Source: Psychromonas algicola
Lineage (GTDB): Bacteria; Pseudomonadota; Gammaproteobacteria; Enterobacterales; Psychromonadaceae
NCBI RefSeq assembly: GCF_004378355.1
Contig: NZ_SNUB01000026.1
Location: forward strand, 1 to 53,620
Direction of reading: 5' to 3'
Length of the DNA: 53,620 nucleotides
The translations under genes and the position numbers were made by a program. How positions within the stretch are numbered: the stretch's first letter is position 1; every line of letters begins with the position of its first letter. Below are positions 18,003-26,747 of the stretch, piece after piece. A model generated the notes under the pieces. That model was not told where the DNA came from, did no database searches, and was given only the letters and a program-made list of their open reading frames with translations.

Positions 18003-18017
18003 TGATAATGGATATCA
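18003..18017. promoter_or_regulatory. Fur-like box upstream of the dCache chemoreceptor and histidine kinase
   Basis: TGATAATGGATATCA matches 12 of 14 positions of the 7-1-7 Fur consensus and lies inside a perfect 9-bp inverted repeat (TTAATGATA at 17999-18007, TATCATTAA at 18013-18021). It is several hundred bases from both start codons, so any target promoter must be distal. Confidence 0.45.
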
Positions 18018-18303
18018 TTAAGATCTGTCAACAATTAAATGCAATTTATTTTCAATAAATGAATAAAAAAGCATCCCACTTTCTTAAGAAAAACAAAAAA
18101 ACACTTAAATTCAACAAGCTAGGAAAAAACTAAATAGTTAAATTTCCTTAAAATAATAAATATAAATAAGCTTCAATTCGATAAGAATCCATTTATTTAA
18201 ATTATTTCGGTCATAAATAACAAAACTGACATTAAATGTAATGAATAAGAAAATTAAAAGTAAATTAAACGTGATAAACACTCAAAATGAACTAGTCTAA
18301 TAA

Positions 18304-18318
18304 TGATTATAATTATTA
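18304..18318. promoter_or_regulatory. Second Fur-like site, directly upstream of the histidine kinase
   Basis: TGATTATAATTATTA matches 12 of 14 Fur consensus positions and ends 21 bp before the kinase ATG. The surrounding DNA is so AT-rich that a chance match is possible. Confidence 0.3.
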
Positions 18319-18339
18319 CTGGCTTTTCTGGGGAAATAA

Positions 18340-20094
18340 ATGGAGGTAAACAAAAAACAAACATTGGCGCCTACCGGTAAAATACATGCGATACATTGGC
18401 TCATTATTTTTCTTTCAGTTCTACTCACATTCAGTGCTTGGTATTATTCTCAGTATCAAGTAAAACAAAAACTTGAAATTAAATTTGAACGAGAAGCTGA
18501 GCAGGTTGTAAGCCTAGTAAAAGAAAGAATGGCGCTTTATGAAAATGCACTGAAAAGCGGCGTTGCCTATATGGATGCTCTGGATACAGATGTAAACTTA
18601 AAGCAATGGAAAGCTTATGCAAACAGTCTGCAAATTGAAGTCAACTATCCAGGTATAAATGGCCTTGGCGTTATTTATAATATTCAACCAGAACAACTGG
18701 CAACGTATCTCAAACAACAAAGAATATTGAGACCTAATTATAATATTCACCCTTACCACACTAGAATCGAATATTGGCCAATAACTTATGTCGAGCCGGT
18801 AGCATTAAATGAACAAGCAATTGGATTAGATGTTGCCTTTGAACAAAAACGTTACGCTTCAATCACGGAAGCGCGAGATACAGGAGAGAGTCGACTCACC
18901 GCCCCTATTACATTAGTTCAAGATCAAAAAAAGACTGCTGGATTTTTGTTGTACACTCCCTTTTATAAAAATGGCATGAAACCTAACAACGCGGAAGAAC
19001 GTCGAGAAAATATAATAGGCGTTATTTATGCACCTTTTATTATGAAAAACTTAATGGAAGGAACCTTGGCAGAAAAAAACAGACACGTCAGTCTAAAAAT
19101 AAGCGATAAAGAAAACTTATTGTTTGATGATGCTGCAGATAACAATTCCATAGAAATAGATAAAACCCCTCTTTTTAGCAAAGATATTAATATGGTTTCA
19201 TATGGTCGAATTTGGACATTTTCAATTCAATCAAATATAAGCTTCGAAAAAGATACGACTTTAGATCAGTCTTCAATTATTCTTATTGGAGGACTCATCA
19301 TTGACGCATTATTACTTCTCTTGTTTTTATTCCTTTCCAAAGCAAATAGACAAGCTTTAACCTATGCGAATCAAGTAACGCTTGCTTTAGAAAGTAAAGC
19401 AGAACATTTAGAGAAATCCAATAAAGACCTAGAACAATTTTCCTATGTTGCGTCTCATGATTTAAAGTCTCCATTGAATGCAATTAACCAACTCGTTAGT
19501 TGGATAGAAGAAGATTGTGAAGAATTATTACCAATAGCCTCAAAAAAACATTTAGCTTTATTACGACAACGTAGTAGACGCATGATGAGATTACTTGATG
19601 ATCTCTTAGATTACTCGCGCTTAAACCTTAAGCCTGTCGCTAATGACATAGTTAACTTACACCATACAACACAAGATATTATGTTGTTATTAGAAAAAAG
19701 TAATAACTTTCGTTGTATAGCACCACTTATCGAAATCAGTATCCCATTAGCTCCTTTTGAAATTGTATTAAGAAACTTAATATCAAACTCTATTAAACAT
19801 CACGATAGAGAGTCTGGATATATAACAATTACCTATCAAGACAATGATGAATTTCATGTCATCGCGGTTGAAGATGATGGTCCAGGTATTCCAGAAGCGC
19901 TACATGAAAAGGCAATGGAGATGTTTCAAACACTAAAACCTCGAGACCAAGTTGAAGGCAGTGGAATGGGGTTAGCAATGATCAAACGTATCGTAGAGAA
20001 CTACGAAGGTAATGTAAAAATAACATCAGATGGGCAAAGAGGTACAAAAATAACAGTACAATGGCCTAAAGAAATCAAAATCATAATAGATTAA
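18340..20094 (+). CDS. CHASE-domain sensor histidine kinase
   Basis: This 584-residue membrane kinase has TM1 at about 19-40 and a periplasmic CHASE domain (about 75-300; GINGLGVIYNI, YWPITYVEP, GLDVAFEQKR). TM2 is near 310-335, followed by a short coiled coil. The dimerisation domain carries phosphoacceptor His373 (YVASHDLKSPLNAI). The HATPase domain has an N-box LRNLISNSIKHHD, G1 EDDGPGIP and G2 GSGMGLAM. The H-box and ATPase belong to the group that includes phytochrome-like kinases paired with Rcp1-type receivers, and just such a receiver follows 24 bp later. CHASE domains sense extracellular small molecules; the ligand is unknown. It is probably co-transcribed with both downstream response regulators. 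Confidence 0.9.
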   Translation: MEVNKKQTLAPTGKIHAIHWLIIFLSVLLTFSAWYYSQYQVKQKLEIKFEREAEQVVSLVKERMALYENALKSGVAYMDALDTDVNLKQWKAYANSLQIEVNYPGINGLGVIYNIQPEQLATYLKQQRILRPNYNIHPYHTRIEYWPITYVEPVALNEQAIGLDVAFEQKRYASITEARDTGESRLTAPITLVQDQKKTAGFLLYTPFYKNGMKPNNAEERRENIIGVIYAPFIMKNLMEGTLAEKNRHVSLKISDKENLLFDDAADNNSIEIDKTPLFSKDINMVSYGRIWTFSIQSNISFEKDTTLDQSSIILIGGLIIDALLLLLFLFLSKANRQALTYANQVTLALESKAEHLEKSNKDLEQFSYVASHDLKSPLNAINQLVSWIEEDCEELLPIASKKHLALLRQRSRRMMRLLDDLLDYSRLNLKPVANDIVNLHHTTQDIMLLLEKSNNFRCIAPLIEISIPLAPFEIVLRNLISNSIKHHDRESGYITITYQDNDEFHVIAVEDDGPGIPEALHEKAMEMFQTLKPRDQVEGSGMGLAMIKRIVENYEGNVKITSDGQRGTKITVQWPKEIKIIID

Positions 20095-20118
20095 AACTAA
20101 TGGAATAGAGGCAATAAC

Positions 20119-20541
20119 ATGGATAAAAAATCTGAAGATGTCACTTTATTATTGATTGAAGATGATGACATTGATGCAATGACAGTCGAGCGTAGCTTCA
20201 TCAAACAGCGTATCGCCAATAAGGTCATGCGAGCTTACGACGGGATAGAAGCTTTAGAAATGTTAAGAAATGGAATGGTGTCTCGGCCATTAGTCATTTT
20301 ACTGGATCTACAAATGCCTAGAATGGGCGGCATAGAATTTTTAAAAATATTAAGAGCAGACAAAGAGTTAGCCGACTTAGTTGTCTTTGTTTTAACAACA
20401 TCAAAATCGGAGTCGGATATGTTATCAAGCTACAGCCAACATATTGCAGGCTATTTTGTTAAAGGCGAAGTCGGCGAAAAGTTTTTAGGGATTGTTGATG
20501 TATTAGAAAGTTATTGGAAAATCGTACATTTACCAAAATAA
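20119..20541 (+). CDS. Single-domain response regulator, Rcp1-like
   Basis: This 140-residue protein is a receiver domain only, with acidic pocket Glu12-Asp13-Asp14, phosphoacceptor Asp63 (LLDLQMPRMGG), the switch threonine in VLTTSKSE and the conserved lysine in GYFVKGE. Rcp1-type receivers have the extended loop seen after beta-4 here. They accept phosphate from HWE-like or bacteriophytochrome-related kinases. It lies between the CHASE kinase and a receiver-GGDEF-EAL protein, so it may relay or divert phosphate from the c-di-GMP enzyme. It has no output domain. Confidence 0.9.
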   Translation: MDKKSEDVTLLLIEDDDIDAMTVERSFIKQRIANKVMRAYDGIEALEMLRNGMVSRPLVILLDLQMPRMGGIEFLKILRADKELADLVVFVLTTSKSESDMLSSYSQHIAGYFVKGEVGEKFLGIVDVLESYWKIVHLPK

Positions 20542-20587
20542 TCGAGCCCCTTATTTTTAACGTCATTATTAAGGAAAAAATGACTCT

Positions 20588-22309
20588 ATGAATATATTGA
20601 TTGTTGACGATGATATCGTCGATAGAGAAATGATTTTAAGAATATTAAAACGTAGTAAAATTCTGTGTAATATAACGGAAGTAGAAACTGTGGATGCGGC
20701 ACTTGAGATATTAAATAAAACTATCTTCGATATCATTTTGCTTGATTATAACTTACCTCAGCGTAATGGCATCGACCTTCTACTCGAGCTAAAAGTCATG
20801 CCAAATCATAAAGATTTAGCCGTTATCATGATGAGTACTTCAAAAGCCGATGATTTAGCCTTAAATAGTATCAATGCTGGTGCTCAGGATTTTTTAGTTA
20901 AAACTGAAATCAACGTTTTCCGCTTACAAAGAGCGATTTTAAGCGCTCAAGCGAGATCATGCTTAGAGAATGAATTAATACAAAGTCATCAACGCACTAA
21001 AGAGCTTGCCGAACACGATAGCTTAACCGGACTTTCCAATCGTTATTTTTTTGATAATCACTTAAACAGAGAAATTCAATGTCACAAAGAAAGTAATAAT
21101 AAAATAGCTTTATTATTGATCGATTTGGATCATTTTAAATATGTTAATGATAACTATGGCCATGATGTAGGTGACCAGTTATTAATTGAAGTCGCGAAAC
21201 GTATTAAAGGCGTTTTACGCAAAAATGAACTCCTAGCTCGATTAGGTGGCGATGAATTTTCTGTTACATTAACGAATTTGCACGACATTGCTGATGCAAA
21301 TAGAATCGGTGAGCGTATTAATGAGGCCTTACTCGCCCCTTTTGAAATAAATAATAAAAGCTTCATTTCCGCTGCAAGTATAGGCATTTCCGTTTACCCC
21401 AATGATAGTGCCAATGCAAAAGAACTATTTAAATATGCAGATATTGCCATGTATCGCTCTAAACATAATGGCCGCAATCAAGTTTCATTTTTTGATATGA
21501 AAATGAAAGAGGCATTTCTAGAAAGTTTTGTTATTGAAAATACATTGCGTACAGCAATTGATAATCAGGATTTTTATTTGCATTACCAACCTGTTATTGA
21601 TTCTAATACTGGAAAACTATCAGGCGTTGAAGCATTAATAAGATATGACATCGATAATATTCGACAAAATCCAGATTCTTTTATTCCAGTGGCAGAAAAG
21701 TCGCGATTAATTATTGAAATAGGACAATGGGTAATATTACAAGCAACCAAGCAATTAAGTCTTTGGAATGCACATTACTCACCGCAATTAACCATGGCGA
21801 TCAACTTATCTTCTGCACAGTTAAATGACGAACAATTAATTGCACATATTAAATATTGTTTAAATTTATTCAACGTACCTGCTAGCCAAATTGAATTTGA
21901 GTTAACTGAAACTGCTTTAATTGTTGAACAAGAGAATAGCAATAAAATAATACAGGGCATTAGTGACTTAGGGTGCAAAATTTCTTTGGATGATTTTGGG
22001 ACAGGCTTCTCTTCTATTTCACACTTACATCGCTTCCCTATTGATATAGTAAAAATAGATAAATCTTTAATGCCGAGTGCTTCAACGGAATATAATATTA
22101 AAAAGTTATTAACAGGTTTAGTCGCTATGATTCAATCGCTTGATTTAAAAATTATAGCCGAAGGAGTTGAAACCAAAGATGATTTAGACTTTTGCACACA
22201 ACTCAACGTAGATAAAATTCAAGGCTATTATTACGATAAACCACTTACTATCAATGAACTTGAAGAAAAATACTTACTACGAAAAGAATCATTTAAAAGC
22301 AAGCTATAG
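20588..22309 (+). CDS. Response regulator with GGDEF and EAL domains
   Basis: This 573-residue cytoplasmic protein has a receiver (1-120, Asp53 in LLDYNLPQRNG), a diguanylate cyclase (about 140-300) with intact GGDEF in RLGGDEFSV, and a phosphodiesterase (about 315-565). The EAL domain keeps its metal and catalytic residues: EALIRY, NLSSAQL, ELTET, DDFGTGFSS, KIDKSL, EGVE and QGYYY. The inhibitory site upstream of GGDEF reads RKNE rather than RxxD, so product inhibition may be weak. Either activity is possible and phosphorylation may set the balance. AAGGA (20571-20575) is 12 nt from the ATG. A four-codon reading frame (20580-20591) starts nearer to it and its stop overlaps this start, which could couple translation. 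Confidence 0.9.
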   Translation: MNILIVDDDIVDREMILRILKRSKILCNITEVETVDAALEILNKTIFDIILLDYNLPQRNGIDLLLELKVMPNHKDLAVIMMSTSKADDLALNSINAGAQDFLVKTEINVFRLQRAILSAQARSCLENELIQSHQRTKELAEHDSLTGLSNRYFFDNHLNREIQCHKESNNKIALLLIDLDHFKYVNDNYGHDVGDQLLIEVAKRIKGVLRKNELLARLGGDEFSVTLTNLHDIADANRIGERINEALLAPFEINNKSFISAASIGISVYPNDSANAKELFKYADIAMYRSKHNGRNQVSFFDMKMKEAFLESFVIENTLRTAIDNQDFYLHYQPVIDSNTGKLSGVEALIRYDIDNIRQNPDSFIPVAEKSRLIIEIGQWVILQATKQLSLWNAHYSPQLTMAINLSSAQLNDEQLIAHIKYCLNLFNVPASQIEFELTETALIVEQENSNKIIQGISDLGCKISLDDFGTGFSSISHLHRFPIDIVKIDKSLMPSASTEYNIKKLLTGLVAMIQSLDLKIIAEGVETKDDLDFCTQLNVDKIQGYYYDKPLTINELEEKYLLRKESFKSKL

Positions 22310-22327
22310 TGGTTCTAGCTTGCTTTT
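22295..22327. terminator. Bidirectional terminator shared by two convergent c-di-GMP genes
   Basis: AAAAGCAAGCTA (22295-22306) pairs perfectly with TAGCTTGCTTTT (22316-22327) around a 9-nt loop. The stem consists of the last codons of both genes, and their stop codons sit at the loop edges (22307-22309 plus, 22315-22317 minus). Confidence 0.9.
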
Positions 22328-23865
22328 ATGGAATCAAGTAAACGTTCAGAGAAAACATCCTTAGAAAGAGGCTTATCAAACAGGTAACCTTGAGCTTCAT
22401 GGCAGCCTAATTCCTTTAATATTATCCTTTGTTCTTCTGTTTCAAGGCCTTCTGCAATGACTTTTACATTTAACGCTTTCGCCAAAGAAATAATGGCAGT
22501 TACTATGTCCAAAGTTCGTTCATTCGCACAAATTTGATTGATAAAAGCACGATCTACTTTTAATGTTGAAATTGGAAAGTTTGCAATATGTGCAAGCGAT
22601 GAATATCCCGTACCAAAATCATCAAGACTAATCACAAAGCCTTGCTCAACCAATTTTTGACAGAGCATTAATGGTATTTCTGAGTCAGTAACTAAGGTTC
22701 TTTCGGTTATTTCAAGCTCAAGCAAATGCGGAGATACTTTATATTTTATTAGTAAAAACATAATCTTATGAAATAGATTTTCATCTGCAAATAAAATAGG
22801 AGATAAATTAACAGCCACTGGCTTAGCATCTTCTCCCCATAGACTAATTTGTTTACAAACTTCTTCTAGAACAAAGAAATCGATCAGATGCACCGCTTTA
22901 ACTTCTTCAGCAATATAAATAAATTGATCCGGAGCGATCAGTCCATGTTCAGGATGACGCCAACGCACAAGTGCTTCAGATCCCACCAGCGTATTACTCG
23001 CCAAACTCACTTTAGGCTGATATTCAACATATAACTGATGATTATCTAACGCATCTTTTAAACCGTGTTGAATAATAAAACGCATTTTCATAACTTGAGT
23101 GAAATTGCCATCCTTGAAATTATTCCTTCTATGCCCAGAGTTTTTCCCCATACTCATTGCAATGTGTGCGGTTTGCAATAAAGCTTCATAGGATGTGCCA
23201 TCTTCAGGGTAACGGCTAATACCAACTGTTTGAGAAATATATAATTTATGAGTATCGATGGTAAATGGCACCATCACGGCTTTATTAAGTTGTGTACATA
23301 AATCTAAACATTGTTGGTCATTTAAATAACCACGGATTGCCATACAAAATTCATCACCACCAATACGCGCTAATATAGAATTCGTAATACCTATGTTAGC
23401 AAGACGCTTAGTGATGGCGATTAGGACTTTATCTCCAACTGTATGACCAAGCGTATCGTTAATATATTTAAAGCTATCGATATCAATATAAAATAGTGTG
23501 AAATAACTTTCTGATTTTTCAGATTCAGAAATAAGATCTCGCACTTTTTTCTCAAAGGCTCTTCGGTTAGGCAAGCCAGTGAGATGATCATAGGACACTT
23601 CATATTCAAGTGATTCAGCTAGTTTATAAATACGAGTATTATCTTTCCTTACATAAATAAGCAAACGATAAGTAAAAAAGAGTAAGCCAATAAAAAAGCC
23701 AGGTATTAAACCAATTGCTTCATCTAATTCATGAATTTCATACAAGCGAGTAAAATTAAACCAGCGATCAACAAGGTCAAAAAAAATAAAAATATAAAAC
23801 ACAGAAAAAGTAAGAAGGCATGCGATACATGTATCTCGAAATAGTCTATTTTTTTTATATAACAT
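22315..23865 (-). CDS. Membrane-anchored GGDEF-EAL protein
   Basis: This 516-residue protein has two N-terminal transmembrane helices (about 11-31 and 50-70) and almost no periplasmic domain. The GGDEF domain (about 88-245) has an intact RIGGDEFCM but no RxxD inhibitory site (GITN). The EAL domain (about 260-510) has EALVRWRHP, NLSPILF, EITERTL, DDFGTGYSS, KVDRAF, EGLE and QGYLF all in place. It most likely works as a c-di-GMP phosphodiesterase with possible cyclase activity. It converges on the receiver-GGDEF-EAL gene with only 5 bp between the stops. Confidence 0.9.
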   Translation of the reverse strand: MLYKKNRLFRDTCIACLLTFSVFYIFIFFDLVDRWFNFTRLYEIHELDEAIGLIPGFFIGLLFFTYRLLIYVRKDNTRIYKLAESLEYEVSYDHLTGLPNRRAFEKKVRDLISESEKSESYFTLFYIDIDSFKYINDTLGHTVGDKVLIAITKRLANIGITNSILARIGGDEFCMAIRGYLNDQQCLDLCTQLNKAVMVPFTIDTHKLYISQTVGISRYPEDGTSYEALLQTAHIAMSMGKNSGHRRNNFKDGNFTQVMKMRFIIQHGLKDALDNHQLYVEYQPKVSLASNTLVGSEALVRWRHPEHGLIAPDQFIYIAEEVKAVHLIDFFVLEEVCKQISLWGEDAKPVAVNLSPILFADENLFHKIMFLLIKYKVSPHLLELEITERTLVTDSEIPLMLCQKLVEQGFVISLDDFGTGYSSLAHIANFPISTLKVDRAFINQICANERTLDIVTAIISLAKALNVKVIAEGLETEEQRIILKELGCHEAQGYLFDKPLSKDVFSERLLDSIKAS

Positions 23866-24260
23866 TAAACCAACTTCAGTGAATAATTACATTTAAATAT
23901 AAATTTAATATCTTTATTAACAATGAAAACTGGAAAACCTCATTAAAACAATATTTAACAAAATCTAACTATCACATTGAAAAATTTAATAAAAACAAAG
24001 TCGCAACTTAACAAGAGCAAATCAAAACATATTCCAAAAAGCTTGGACAGTTTCTTCTACAAATAAAAACAATAAAATATTACTCAATAAGTAGTAATTA
24101 TAATTTGATTTTTACATAAATAAAACAGCTTAAATTATTATATGAGAGTTAAAACGATAAGTGGCTCACTTCTTACAATAATACTTACTAACGACGGCTC
24201 TATATACTAACCAAGTGAACTGCTTTCAGCATCAAAGTGATAAGTAGAATAAGGATAAAG
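23866..24260. other. AT-rich intergenic region with no recognised element
   Basis: This holds about 395 bp of very AT-rich DNA between the divergent membrane GGDEF-EAL gene and the MFS gene. It must contain both promoters. I see no clear operator, RNA structure or gene. Confidence 0.6.
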
Positions 24261-25430
24261 ATGCATAGCTTAAAAACTAGCGAGATGAGCAAAGGTTTAT
24301 TATTTTTAATGACAAGTGCTGTATCTGCTACAGCAGCAAATCTTTATTTTAATCAACCCGTTTTACCTCAAATCGGGATGGAATTAAATCTATCAGGAGA
24401 TGCCTTAGGCACTATTCCTGCAGCGAGCCAATTGGGTTATGCAATTGCTTTGTTATTCATTTCGCCTTTAGGCGATAATATGTCACGTAAAGCTCTAATT
24501 AGTATGTTATCCCTGTTATTAGTCGCCTCTGCGACATTTGCATTTTATGCAAATGGTTTATTAATGCTTATTGCTTCCTGTTTTTTTATCGGTTTGAGCG
24601 CCAACATCACTCAACAATTAATTCCTTTTGCAGCCTCTTTAAGCACACAAGATAACAAAGGTAAGATCATTGCAACACTGATGACAGGGCTAACTGTTGG
24701 TATCGTATTATCACGCACCTTAAGTGGATTTGTAGGAGAGCAATTTGGTTGGCGAGCGGTGTTTATGATGTCCGCACTATTTGCTCTTGTTTTTGGCGTA
24801 TTACTGCATTTATATCTACCTAACAATAAACCTAATAATAAAATGCCTTATATAAAATTGGTTTTGAGTATGTTTTCATTACTTAAACAACATGCCATTT
24901 TACGTAAATCAACTTTAACTGGTGCTCTTTGGTTTGCCGCTTTTAGTGCATTACTCACTACCTTGGCATTACATGTTAATGAAGCGCCCTTTGGATATAA
25001 TGCACAACAAGCAGGTATGTTTGGCATGATTGCAATTACAGGTGTCCTTGGCGCTAAAGTATCTGGTGCATTAGTCAATAAACTTGGTCCAAGAAAAATG
25101 ACCAGTCTAGGATTAATTTGTATTGCCGCTGGGTTTGCAATTGCAGGTGTTTATGGGAGTAGTTTAATTGGCCTGATTCTGGGTATTGCCTTTATTGATA
25201 TGGGGGTTTTTAGTGCTCAAGTCTCTAATCAAGTTAGAGTCTTTTCAATCGAACCGACAGCACAAAGCCGTATCAATGGGATTTATATGCTTGGTTATTA
25301 TATAGGAGGGGCATTTGGTTCTTTTGTAGGTGTCTCTATTTTTGAAATATATGGATGGCAGGCAGTTTCATTATTTAGCGCTGTCTTAGTGATCATGAGT
25401 TTGTTAGTTAACAATGCCAAAGATAATTAA
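24261..25430 (+). CDS. Major facilitator superfamily exporter
   Basis: This 389-residue permease has 12 hydrophobic helices and a recognisable motif A (FISPLGDNMSRKAL) between helices 2 and 3, as in the DHA1-type drug or metabolite exporters. Helix 1 contains ANLYFNQPVLPQI, shared by a subgroup of uncharacterised enterobacterial and marine MFS exporters. A frame opens at a GTG (24237), but the ATG at 24261 is preferred because AAGGAT lies just before it. It stands alone, and the substrate is unknown. Confidence 0.82.
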   Translation: MHSLKTSEMSKGLLFLMTSAVSATAANLYFNQPVLPQIGMELNLSGDALGTIPAASQLGYAIALLFISPLGDNMSRKALISMLSLLLVASATFAFYANGLLMLIASCFFIGLSANITQQLIPFAASLSTQDNKGKIIATLMTGLTVGIVLSRTLSGFVGEQFGWRAVFMMSALFALVFGVLLHLYLPNNKPNNKMPYIKLVLSMFSLLKQHAILRKSTLTGALWFAAFSALLTTLALHVNEAPFGYNAQQAGMFGMIAITGVLGAKVSGALVNKLGPRKMTSLGLICIAAGFAIAGVYGSSLIGLILGIAFIDMGVFSAQVSNQVRVFSIEPTAQSRINGIYMLGYYIGGAFGSFVGVSIFEIYGWQAVSLFSAVLVIMSLLVNNAKDN

Positions 25431-25603
25431 TCCCCCCATTTTTTTACATTAATTTTCAAGAAAAAAGAGCACCCAAAAACGATAAATAAAAGAATCAAAT
25501 ATATCTATTTAAAAGTATGTTATTTGATTGTAAATAACAATTCCCTTGCCCCTATAAAGCCTATAAACTTTGCTTCCATATTATTAACATTATCCGGTGA
25601 AGT

Positions 25604-26638
25604 ATGTCGTTAGATATTATTATTTGGGCTGCTATTGCGCTCTGTATATCACAATCAGCTATTTTTTCAGGGCTGAATATCGCCTTGTTTTCATTGAGCC
25701 AGTTACAACTAGAAGTTGAATCAAGCAAAGGCAGTAAAGAAGCTAAAAAAGTTTTAGCTTTACGTAATGATTCTAACTTTTTATTAGCGACTATATTGTG
25801 GGGAAATGTTGGAATTAATGTACTGCTAACACTACTTTCAGATTCCGCACTAGCAGGTATTAGCTCATTCCTTTTTTCAACCATTGCAATCACAGTGATC
25901 GGTGAAATAACCCCACAAGCTTATTTCTCTAGAAACGCACTAAAAATGGGGGCATTGCTGTCACCAATTATTAAGTTTTATCAAATGCTTTTTTATCCTG
26001 TCGCAAAACCAACAGCATTAATTTTAGATGCTTGGTTAGGTAAGGAAGGAATCACTTACTTAGCCGAAAGTGAATTAAGCAGTATCATTCGCAAGCATAT
26101 TGAATCAGAAGAAACAGACATTAATCATGTTGAAGGCATTGGCGCTTTAAATTTTTTCAAACTTGATAAAATATCAGTTAATGAAGAAGGTGAGTTTATT
26201 GATCCAGATTCAATTATTGCCTTACCTACAAAAATGGATCTTCCAATCATCCCTGAGATAACCTCAACAGCTGATAATGAATTTCTCAAACTGTTGAATA
26301 AATCAGGGCATCGCTGGGTTGTACTAACAAACACAGCTGGTGATCCTTTGGTCGTTGTGGATTCTGATAGTTTTTTACGTGATGTGCTATTTGAAAGTGG
26401 CAATTTTGATCCCTATAAACATTGTCATCGACCTACCGTTATTACAGATCAATCAACCATGTTAAATGATGCCATTATTAAAATGAAAATGGGCCAATCG
26501 GTAGATAAGTCTTTTGATGGCGCCATTGACCATGATGTTCTTTTAATTTGGGGTGAAAGCAAACGAATTATCACAGGTGCTGATATTTTTGGCCTATTAT
26601 TAAAAGGTATGCAACCACAAGAATTACTTAATAAATAA
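25604..26638 (+). CDS. CNNM/DUF21-family membrane protein (CorB-like, Mg2+ related)
   Basis: This 344-residue protein has an N-terminal DUF21 (CNNM) membrane domain (about 1-165; FSGLNIALFSLS, ITVIGEITPQAYFSRN) followed by a cytoplasmic region with a CBS pair (about 190-335; DHDVLLIWGESKRIITGADIF). CNNM/CorB proteins mediate or regulate Mg2+ efflux. Unlike many relatives, it has no C-terminal CorC_HlyC domain. It opens a same-strand series with two MscS genes and an MgtE-type transporter, which supports a divalent-cation or osmotic role. Gaps of 57-110 bp suggest a loose operon. Confidence 0.82.
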   Translation: MSLDIIIWAAIALCISQSAIFSGLNIALFSLSQLQLEVESSKGSKEAKKVLALRNDSNFLLATILWGNVGINVLLTLLSDSALAGISSFLFSTIAITVIGEITPQAYFSRNALKMGALLSPIIKFYQMLFYPVAKPTALILDAWLGKEGITYLAESELSSIIRKHIESEETDINHVEGIGALNFFKLDKISVNEEGEFIDPDSIIALPTKMDLPIIPEITSTADNEFLKLLNKSGHRWVVLTNTAGDPLVVVDSDSFLRDVLFESGNFDPYKHCHRPTVITDQSTMLNDAIIKMKMGQSVDKSFDGAIDHDVLLIWGESKRIITGADIFGLLLKGMQPQELLNK

Positions 26639-26747
26639 CGTCAAGCATCAGTGAATTATTGCTTTATTGATGTAAAAATATTAAATGAAATGTGAGAATG
26701 AGTACGATTTAAATCACTCATTCCAGCAGTACAGAAAAGGAACTTTA

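Larger units (their letters stand above)
17578..18339. other. Long structured intergenic region between divergent chemoreceptor and histidine kinase genes
   Basis: No convincing gene lies in these 762 bp. A perfect 16-bp inverted repeat occurs at 17822-17837/17855-17870. A nested structure has outer stem TTTTTGTATC (17879-17888) with GATACAAAAA (17949-17958) and inner stem CATTCCTTCT (17890-17899) with AGAAAGAATG (17924-17933). A small hairpin, ACGTGA/TCACGT, lies at 17963-17984. Two Fur-like sites are at 18003-18017 and 18304-18318. The remainder is featureless AT-rich DNA. Confidence 0.7.
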
